Assembly: GCA_946629405.1 (NCBI GenBank)
Contig: CAMOXW010000078.1
Location: 1-21,679 of the forward strand
Direction of reading: 5' to 3'
Length of the DNA: 21,679 bases
Origin: an uncultured Ruminococcus sp.
Lineage (GTDB): Bacteria > Bacillota_A > Clostridia > Oscillospirales > Ruminococcaceae
Below, in pieces: positions 14,552 to 19,828 of the stretch (within the stretch, counting starts at the first letter, position 1; each line of letters starts with the position of its first letter). Both the position numbers and the translations under genes were made by a program. The notes under the pieces were generated by a model, which was given only the letters and a program-made list of their open reading frames with translations, made no database searches and was not told the DNA's origin.

Positions 14552-15019
14552 TCAATTTAATACAGTGTCCTCGTAGTATTTGAATTTGACAAGGGTATTC
14601 CGCTTATAGGTAAGCGAGCCCTGCTGGTTGAACGGCACTCGGGGATAAGCCTCCGCCGAACAGCCTATCTTCAGCTTTTTACCCTTGCGCGTTACAAAGA
14701 TGAGCTCATAGTATTCGTTTTCAAGGCGCTCCTTTCCGGAGCTTTCGATCACTCGGCGGTGCTCGTCGGACTTCCTGATAAGGGTAGCCATGACAACGAT
14801 CGGCTCAGAGGTGCTTTTCTGCTCGTATTCATCCGCCGGCGCTGAGACTTTTGAGTTGCTGACAGCGCGGTGCTGTGCCGGCTGAGCCGGGTCAGCTTCA
14901 AGGAAACGTCTTAATCTGACCCTGAGAGCGCTTTTTTCGCCGAAGCACATGATTATCACAATCAGCACAACAGAGATCGCACCGAGGATTATCAGTAGAT
15001 TCTTTAGCTGTGGCGTCAT
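14552..15019 (-). CDS. Membrane-anchored DUF2500-like protein
   Basis: The 155-residue protein has one N-terminal transmembrane helix (about 8-27, LLIILGAISVVLIVIIMCF), a basic stretch, a Pro/Ala/Ser-rich linker and a C-terminal domain from about 73. VVMATLIRKSDEHRR, YYELIFVTRKGKKLKIGCSAEAY and the G-SLTYKRNTLVKFKYYED ending resemble the DUF2500 (YhhM-like) fold. The molecular function is unknown. GAAAGGAATTG precedes the ATG, and a promoter is visible at 15095-15123. It heads the unit with ung and metF; no functional link with them is evident. Confidence 0.78.
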   Translation of the reverse strand: MTPQLKNLLIILGAISVVLIVIIMCFGEKSALRVRLRRFLEADPAQPAQHRAVSNSKVSAPADEYEQKSTSEPIVVMATLIRKSDEHRRVIESSGKERLENEYYELIFVTRKGKKLKIGCSAEAYPRVPFNQQGSLTYKRNTLVKFKYYEDTVLN

Positions 15020-15094
15020 TTTTCAATTCCTTTCAGCGGGTTGCTGCTCCCGCAGTCGGCAGTCGGAATCTGCCGGAAACTTTCACTTATAAAT

Positions 15095-15123
15095 ATTATA
15101 CTATATTTTATCTCACAATGCAA
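15095..15123 (-). promoter_or_regulatory. Promoter of the DUF2500-ung-metF operon
   Basis: On the minus strand TTGCAT (15123-15118) and TATAAT (15100-15095) have a 17-base spacer. The leader of about 70 bases holds an inverted repeat CGGCAG / CTGCCG at 15057-15075. Confidence 0.7.
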
Positions 15124-15180
15124 GTGTTTTTGTAATTTTTCAGTGAAAAAGCATCGTTCCCGGGCGTATTTATATTACGA

Positions 15181-15210
15181 TTGACACATCAGCTACGGAT
15201 GTGCTATAAT
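15181..15210 (+). promoter_or_regulatory. Promoter of ttcA with dyad in the spacer
   Basis: TTGACA at 15181-15186 and TATAAT at 15205-15210, spacer 18. The inverted repeat CACATC (15185-15190) and GATGTG (15198-15203) fills the spacer exactly, a typical position for a repressor operator. Confidence 0.8.
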
Positions 15211-15239
15211 TTTACTATACTAATTCTTTGGAGGCAGTT

Positions 15240-15992
15240 ATGCAGAAAATTCTCGGCCATATGCGAAAGGCCATTCAGGAATACGATATGATCCAGGACA
15301 GAGATAAGATATGCGTTGGAGTTTCCGGCGGCAAAGACAGTCTTGTGCTGCTTTACGGCCTTGCTCAGCTCCGCCGGTTCATCGGAAAAAGCTTCGATAT
15401 CGTCGCTGTTACTCTCGACCCGGTATTCAGCGGTCAGAGGTGTGACTACTCCCCTGTCACCAAACTATGCGATTCTCTCGGAATTGAGCACAGAGTCATA
15501 ATTACAGAGATCGGCAGCATTGTTTTTGACGTCCGAAAGGAAAAACATCCTTGCAGCCTTTGCGCTCATTTAAGGCGTGGTGCTCTGCATAATGAGGCGG
15601 TCGCGCTCGGCTGCAACAAGATCGCTCTCGGTCATAATCTTGACGATGCTGTCGAGACCTTCTTCATGAACCTTTTCAACGAGGGACGAATCGGATGCTT
15701 CTCGCCTGTCACTCACCTTGAAAAGAAGGACCTCTACATGATTCGCCCCCTGCTTTTCGCAGATGAAAAGGAGATCCGCCGCGCGGCAAGGCGCACATCC
15801 CTCCCTGTAGTTAAATCGAAATGCCCTGCTGACGGCAATACTAACCGTCAGCGTATGAAGGAATTTGTCCGTGAAATGGAACGCTCCGACCACGGATTCC
15901 GCGAGCGCATCTTCGGCGCGATGAAGCGCGGAAATATCGACGGTATGGGCGGCGTGAACTACGTCCCGCCCGTTCGCAAGGACGTATACTGA
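15240..15992 (+). CDS. ttcA: TtcA-family tRNA 2-thiolation enzyme
   Basis: The 250-residue protein is a PP-loop ATPase: SGGKDS at 29-34 binds ATP. C105-x-x-C108 in HPCSLCAHLRRG plus C195 supply the three cysteines that hold the 4Fe-4S cluster in TtcA/TtuA enzymes, and GHNLDDAVETFFMNL (131-145) is a family signature. These enzymes adenylate and thiolate a tRNA base (2-thiocytidine 32 for TtcA). I cannot exclude a related tRNA thiolase. The start is the ATG at 15240 with GGAGG at 15230-15234; an in-frame TTG at 15228 would overlap that site. It is monocistronic between divergent and convergent neighbours. Confidence 0.9.
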   Translation: MQKILGHMRKAIQEYDMIQDRDKICVGVSGGKDSLVLLYGLAQLRRFIGKSFDIVAVTLDPVFSGQRCDYSPVTKLCDSLGIEHRVIITEIGSIVFDVRKEKHPCSLCAHLRRGALHNEAVALGCNKIALGHNLDDAVETFFMNLFNEGRIGCFSPVTHLEKKDLYMIRPLLFADEKEIRRAARRTSLPVVKSKCPADGNTNRQRMKEFVREMERSDHGFRERIFGAMKRGNIDGMGGVNYVPPVRKDVY

Positions 15993-15994
15993 TC

Positions 15995-16134
15995 CCCTGA
16001 ACAACAGCAGACAAATCCGGCGCCATATATTCCGTCTGTCCGCGTTATCTTCCTTGCTGTGCGAAAGCTTGCCGGCGTCGTCTGTCCTGACATACAATAT
16101 TTCGCTCGTCATCTTTATCTTTCAACGTTCAGGG
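15995..16134. other. Nested inverted repeats downstream of ttcA
   Basis: This 140-base stretch has no convincing gene. CCCTGAAC (15995-16002) is complementary to GTTCAGGG (16127-16134). Within it CAGAC (16008-16012) and CCGGC (16017-16021) pair with GCCGG (16071-16075) and GTCTG (16080-16084), leaving a symmetric 4x4 internal loop. A 9-base direct repeat CGTCTGTCC (16033-16041, 16079-16087) offers an alternative partner for CAGAC. It could be a structured RNA, the ttcA mRNA 3' end, or chance pairing. It ends just before the bidirectional terminator. Confidence 0.35.
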
Positions 16135-16143
16135 ATTTAGTAT

Positions 16144-16172
16144 AAAAAATAGGCTCTCCTTTCGGAGAGCCT
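16144..16172 (-). terminator. Terminator of scaE, possibly bidirectional
   Basis: AGGCTCTCC (16151-16159) pairs perfectly with GGAGAGCCT (16164-16172). On the minus strand a run of six T follows (complement of 16144-16149), giving a strong intrinsic terminator 30 bases after the scaE stop. In the plus direction only TTAATTATTT follows, so it may weakly end ttcA transcripts. Confidence 0.88.
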
Positions 16173-16201
16173 TAATTATTTGGTTTATCTGGACTTTTTA
16201 A

Positions 16202-17149
16202 TTAGTCCTCTCTCTTTCTGAGAGCAAAAGCAGTACCGATTGCAACAGCAAGACCAGCAGCAGCTACGCCTACACCAGCAACACCAGTCTTAGGAGCATC
16301 CTGAGCTGTAGTTGTTGTTGTTGAGCCAGCGCCTGTTGAAGTTGTTGTTGTGTTTGAACCAGATGTAGAAGTTGTTGAAGTTGTAGAACCTGTATCAGAT
16401 GCTGTAGAAGTTGTAGATGTTGTAGATGTAGTTGTAGTAGTAGTTGTTGTTGTTGTTGTGGTAGTAGTTGTAGTTGTAGAAGTTGTTGTGCCGCCTTCAA
16501 CCTGGATATAACCGTTTGTGATACCCTGTGTGAATACATAAGCCTGCATGAGCTTACCATCAGCATCATCGTAAGCGTTTGTGAAGCAGTCCTCTGTTAC
16601 AGCATTTGTTCTGTACTCTATACCGATAGGATAGAGATCGCCAGCCTTAGCATCAGCAGGGAGCTGGAACTGGATGGACCATACAGCAGGATCGTCTACA
16701 CCCTTATCAGAAGAACCATCGTGTGAAACGAAGAGCTCGCCGCTGCCGAGGTTTCTGCACTCGTAACCGAGTCTTCCACCGTAAGTAACGCACTCGCCGT
16801 CATCGTTGTTAACAACTGTAAGACGTGTGTCGTAGAGGAAGTGGATACCAACAGAAGCGTACTTCTTGTCAGCGCCGCTTACTGCAACGTTAACTGTCTG
16901 TTTTGAGCCAGGAGCAACAGCAGCATCAACCTTTACCTTGTCGATGATGATCTGAGCCTTTGTAGCAGCAGTGCTGGGATCGAGGGTAGTAACATAAGCG
17001 CTGCCGTCGTAAGCGACCTCAGTATTGTTGTGAGCGTCTGTGATAGACTTTGAGTAGTCAGAAGCTGAAGCAGCAACAGATGTTGCAGATACAGCTACTG
17101 CAGAAACAGCAAGAGCAGCAAAGAGGCTCTTAAGGTTTGTCTTCTTCAT
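16202..17149 (-). CDS. scaE: ScaE-like cell-wall anchoring scaffoldin (single cohesin)
   Basis: The 315-residue protein has a signal peptide (1 to about 29, ending near ASA). A single cohesin domain follows at about 65-218: IIIDKVKVDAAVAPGSKQTVNVAV, a central SVGIHFLYD segment and VWSIQFQLPADAKAGDLYPI. Residues 221-281 are an almost pure Thr/Ser linker. The end is a sortase signal, APKTG at 285-289, a hydrophobic helix and RKRED. In R. flavefaciens ScaE anchors the cellulosome to the wall by binding the X-dockerins of ScaB and CttA, and it lies next to cttA, exactly as here. Oddities: the motif begins with Ala rather than Leu, and the cohesin has three cysteines (120, 131, 188). No clear own promoter is visible, so it is probably transcribed from the cttA promoter. 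Confidence 0.9.
   Translation of the reverse strand: MKKTNLKSLFAALAVSAVAVSATSVAASASDYSKSITDAHNNTEVAYDGSAYVTTLDPSTAATKAQIIIDKVKVDAAVAPGSKQTVNVAVSGADKKYASVGIHFLYDTRLTVVNNDDGECVTYGGRLGYECRNLGSGELFVSHDGSSDKGVDDPAVWSIQFQLPADAKAGDLYPIGIEYRTNAVTEDCFTNAYDDADGKLMQAYVFTQGITNGYIQVEGGTTTSTTTTTTTTTTTTTTTTTSTTSTTSTASDTGSTTSTTSTSGSNTTTTSTGAGSTTTTTAQDAPKTGVAGVGVAAAGLAVAIGTAFALRKRED
16307..16489 (-). repeat. Threonine-rich linker repeat of scaE
   Basis: Imperfect ACA/ACT/ACC codon repeat encoding residues 221-281, with about 17 consecutive Thr and then TS-rich units. It spaces the cohesin from the cell wall and is probably O-glycosylated. Its length is prone to slippage changes. Confidence 0.92.
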
Positions 17150-17188
17150 TGTAATCTTTCCTTTCAGATAATTGATTATTTTATGTTG

Positions 17189-17212
17189 CCTGCCGCATAT
17201 TTCAGCGGCAGG
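17189..17212 (-). other. Hairpin between cttA and scaE
   Basis: CCTGCCGC (17189-17196) pairs perfectly with GCGGCAGG (17205-17212), loop of 8. No T run follows on the minus strand, so it is more likely an mRNA stabiliser or processing site than a terminator. It lies in the 90-base gap between the two genes. Confidence 0.55.
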
Positions 17213-17239
17213 TATTAAACATAGTATTTGATCCGCGGC

Positions 17240-19420
17240 TTAGCCGAGAGCCTTTGCCCATGTTGCGGCTGTAGGCTCATTTCCTTCGTTCAGAAGGTCA
17301 TAGTAAATGAGGATCGCAGAAGCATCTGTTGCGATGATAGCACGGGTAGAATCTGAATTGAGCTGGCCCTTACCAACGCTCCAAGCCTGTGATGCACTGA
17401 TGTCGGTCTTTACGTCAGCAAGGAATGCTGCGAAGTTATCATAGATACCTGCAGGATCGCTTGCGAGCGGATTCTCTTTTGAGAGTCTTACTGTCTGAGG
17501 ATCAATGATCTCACCGTCAGCAACACCGGCTGAAATGTCAGCGTAGTAAACGAGTACGTAAGAAGCATCAACTGCGGAGATCTTACCGTCGAGGTTAGCA
17601 TCGCCCTTAACGCCGATGTAAGCTGTTACAGCAGCATCTTCGCCGTTCTCAAGCTTGAGTGTATCGCCAGCCTTAACGAGTACTGTTACGCCGTCGTCAG
17701 CAAGTACGTCCTCACCTGTGTAAACTACAGGGATAGCATACTTGAAGTTCTCAACTGTTGCATCGTATGTATTTGCGGGAGTCTTGTCGCCGTAGCTGAA
17801 GTTCATCTTAGCGTCAATAACAGCGCCCTCGTGCTCGCCTGTGATAACAAGCTCGCCCTCGTCGTTAGTATATCCCTCGTTGTAGAGAACGTGGATAGTA
17901 ACGCCGTTTACCTGCTTGGGTGAGAATTCTTCGTCAAACTGTGTATAGAAACCGTACTGGGATTCGATCTCAGCATAGTAATCCTTAACAGCAGTTGTTA
18001 CAACATAGGTAGTTGTTGAAGAAGTTGTGGAAGAAGTTGTAGAGGATGTTGTGGAAGAAGTTGTAGAGGATGAAGTGCTGGATGATGTTGTTGAAGTTGT
18101 GGATGTTGTAGTTGTTGTAGATGTAGTAGATGTTGTAGTTGTCTTAGTCTCTGTCTCGATGATTCTCTTGATCTTGACATCTACTGAGAAGTTGCCAGCA
18201 TCAAGTGAAGTTGTTGTCAGAGTAGCTGTGATAACCTTATAGGAGTCAACGTATGCAAGTGTTGCATCATCATTAAAGAGAGCCTTTACCTGCTCAGCCT
18301 CAGCATCCTTAAACTGACCTGTGATAACAGCCTTGCCGTTTGCAGCCTCAAGTGTTACATTTGTGAGTTTGTCAGCAAATGTGCCGAGTGCATCAGCTTC
18401 TACATCGAAAGAATAAGGAGCGATAGCTGTGTTGAGCTGTCCGACAACATCGCTGTAAACATTGGAAACAGTTGTGTTAGCAGCTACAGCAGATGCAGTT
18501 GAAGGAACAGTTCTGTTGTACTTCTTAGCGAAGTTGTTGAGGTCATTGAGTAAACCGGAGATGTTTCCGTTCTCAGAGTAATCAGCAGACTTCTTGAAGT
18601 TCTGAATCTTGTTGAGGAGGTTGTTTGCTCTGTTTACAAGCTTTGAATACTTATTGATATTCTCCTCAGCATCAGCCTTAGCAGCTGCCTTAGCGTCAGC
18701 AGAAAGGGCAGAAGCATCGATAGCCTTGTTAGCAACTTCCTTGAATTCATTGATCTTGGAGTTGATGAATTCGATAGTATCAGCTGCACCAAGAGCTGAA
18801 CCGCCATCGGGAGTGAACTGAACCTTTACCGGAACAGTTGTCTCGAGATCAAGCTGCGAAGTAGAGAGAGTGATCTGAGCAGTACCGTCTGTGTTTACAG
18901 AAGCCCAGTCAATGTTTGCGAGTGAAGAATCGCCGTACTTCTCAGCAAGCTTCTTAGAAAGTTCACCAAGTGACTTGTCAAAGTCAGCGCTGAGTGCCTG
19001 TCCGAGGTTAGCAAGCTTAGCAGTGATAACGATATCACCGTTTGCATTGATCTCGTACTTAGCTTCAGAAATTGAGTTTACGAAAGCTTTAGCAAGGTCT
19101 GCATAGCCGCCTGCGTTAGCAACTACGGACTTTGAGATGCCTGTAAGGTCTATGTTGCCTGTTACTGCGCCGCCGCCGATGAGCTCATCGATAGCAGCAT
19201 CAATCTTGAGGTTCCACTCGGACTCAGTGCTTACCTTTGCAGGAGCAATGTAGAGGAGTGAATCAAGTGTGAAGGACTTTTCATCCTGTGTCTGAGTCTC
19301 AGCAGCTGCTACAGAAACCGTATCTTCGTCTGCTGCAAAGGAGTATGTGAGACTCTGCGTGAGAGCAAGCGGTACAGCAGCTGCTGCGGCAATTGCTCTC
19401 TTGAATAATGAATTCTTCAT
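17240..19420 (-). CDS. cttA: CttA-like secreted cellulose-binding protein with X-module-dockerin
   Basis: The 726-residue protein has a signal peptide (1 to about 29). Residues 55-420 hold two modules with a shared pattern: NGDIVITAKL and LSTSQLDLETTVPVKVQF in the first, NGKAVITGQF and LTTTSLDAGNFSVDVKIKR in the second. An Ala/Asn-rich helical part lies between them. Residues 425-474 are a Thr/Ser linker. About 479-605 is an X-module, and about 606-711 a dockerin with a canonical first calcium loop DANLDGKISAVD and a second loop ending IIATDAS, split by a long insert. CttA of R. flavefaciens binds cellulose and docks to ScaE; position between scaB and scaE fits. The start at 19420 has GAGAGG upstream; an ATG at 19441 lacks one. 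Calling the N-terminal modules CBMs rests on this homology, not on visible binding residues. Confidence 0.87.
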   Translation of the reverse strand: MKNSLFKRAIAAAAAVPLALTQSLTYSFAADEDTVSVAAAETQTQDEKSFTLDSLLYIAPAKVSTESEWNLKIDAAIDELIGGGAVTGNIDLTGISKSVVANAGGYADLAKAFVNSISEAKYEINANGDIVITAKLANLGQALSADFDKSLGELSKKLAEKYGDSSLANIDWASVNTDGTAQITLSTSQLDLETTVPVKVQFTPDGGSALGAADTIEFINSKINEFKEVANKAIDASALSADAKAAAKADAEENINKYSKLVNRANNLLNKIQNFKKSADYSENGNISGLLNDLNNFAKKYNRTVPSTASAVAANTTVSNVYSDVVGQLNTAIAPYSFDVEADALGTFADKLTNVTLEAANGKAVITGQFKDAEAEQVKALFNDDATLAYVDSYKVITATLTTTSLDAGNFSVDVKIKRIIETETKTTTTSTTSTTTTTSTTSTTSSSTSSSTTSSTTSSTTSSTTSSTTTYVVTTAVKDYYAEIESQYGFYTQFDEEFSPKQVNGVTIHVLYNEGYTNDEGELVITGEHEGAVIDAKMNFSYGDKTPANTYDATVENFKYAIPVVYTGEDVLADDGVTVLVKAGDTLKLENGEDAAVTAYIGVKGDANLDGKISAVDASYVLVYYADISAGVADGEIIDPQTVRLSKENPLASDPAGIYDNFAAFLADVKTDISASQAWSVGKGQLNSDSTRAIIATDASAILIYYDLLNEGNEPTAATWAKALG
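17999..18148 (-). repeat. Thr/Ser linker repeat of cttA
   Basis: Encodes residues 425-474: a TTST-type part followed by about five TTSS units encoded by near-identical 12-base repeats. It separates the N-terminal modules from the X-dockerin. Confidence 0.9.
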
Positions 19421-19551
19421 TGTTCTATACCTCTCTATCATATTTTTTTGCCCGTTTCAATGTCCCCTTATGTACAAGGTCTATCTTTGCAGGCTTAATT
19501 CCGGGGATAATACCGCAAGAGCGTATAGCTATCCCAGAAATTCATAACTAC

Positions 19552-19580
19552 ATTTTAGCACATTCGACCTCATAAGTCAA
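19552..19580 (-). promoter_or_regulatory. Proximal cttA promoter
   Basis: On the minus strand TTGACT (19580-19575) and TAAAAT (19557-19552), spacer 17; the predicted start is near 19545. Confidence 0.65.
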
Positions 19581-19601
19581 GCGTAAGACTGCATTTTTTT
19601 C

Positions 19602-19634
19602 AAAAATAATTGCCGATTAATCGGACTTATTTTT
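19602..19634 (-). promoter_or_regulatory. Palindromic hairpin between the two cttA promoters
   Basis: A perfect 12-base palindrome CCGATTAATCGG (19613-19624) is enclosed by AAAAATAA (19602-19609) and TTATTTTT (19627-19634). As RNA it forms a CCGA/TCGG stem inside an A/U stem ending in a U run, resembling a weak terminator for transcripts from the distal promoter. As DNA it could be a regulator site. Confidence 0.45.
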
Positions 19635-19708
19635 GTGCTTATTTCACAATCTTCACACAATTATACGCAATATGCAGCTCCCTTTTAGACCATTTGCTTT
19701 ATACGCCT

Positions 19709-19737
19709 ATTATACCACTCCTCCTTTACTGCGTCAA
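19709..19737 (-). promoter_or_regulatory. Distal cttA promoter
   Basis: On the minus strand TTGACG (19737-19732) and TATAAT (19714-19709) with a 17-base spacer; the predicted start is near 19702. Confidence 0.72.
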
Positions 19738-19775
19738 TACGAAGTTTTTTCCAATTTATCCTTCGCCTTCGCAAC

Positions 19776-19806
19776 AAAAAAGCAGACCCGAAGGTCTGCT
19801 TTTTTT
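19776..19806 (-). terminator. Terminator of scaB, bidirectional form
   Basis: AGCAGACC (19781-19788) pairs with GGTCTGCT (19793-19800), and on the minus strand the loop is C(TTCG)G. A runs on the left and T runs on the right make it work in both directions. It lies 28 bases after the scaB stop codon. Confidence 0.93.
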
Positions 19807-19828
19807 GTTTTGTTATTTGCCGTCAGAA

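Larger units (their letters stand above)
19421..19775 (-). other. Long cttA upstream region with two promoters
   Basis: No gene is seen in these 355 bases. On the minus strand, in order, they hold a distal promoter (19737-19709), a palindromic hairpin (19634-19602), a proximal promoter (19580-19552), a stable hairpin starting about 10 bases after the proximal start (19535-19504; GGGATA/TATCCC outer, CGC/GCG inner) and the cttA ribosome binding site. Transcripts from the distal promoter would have a leader of about 280 bases, those from the proximal one about 125. Confidence 0.6.

Noticed and set aside
15570..16112. A 180-codon minus-strand frame covering the ttcA end and the downstream region
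   Set aside because: Mostly antisense to ttcA; only a weak GAAAG precedes the ATG and the protein looks random. The non-coding part is described as a pairing region instead.
16307..16489. Short repeats resembling a CRISPR or tandem-repeat array
   Set aside because: They are in-frame threonine codons of secreted proteins with no unique spacers.
19715..19731. AAAGGAGG-like sequence on the minus strand upstream of cttA
   Set aside because: It falls in the spacer of the distal promoter and is followed by a GTG with a stop after one codon, so it is not a working translation start.
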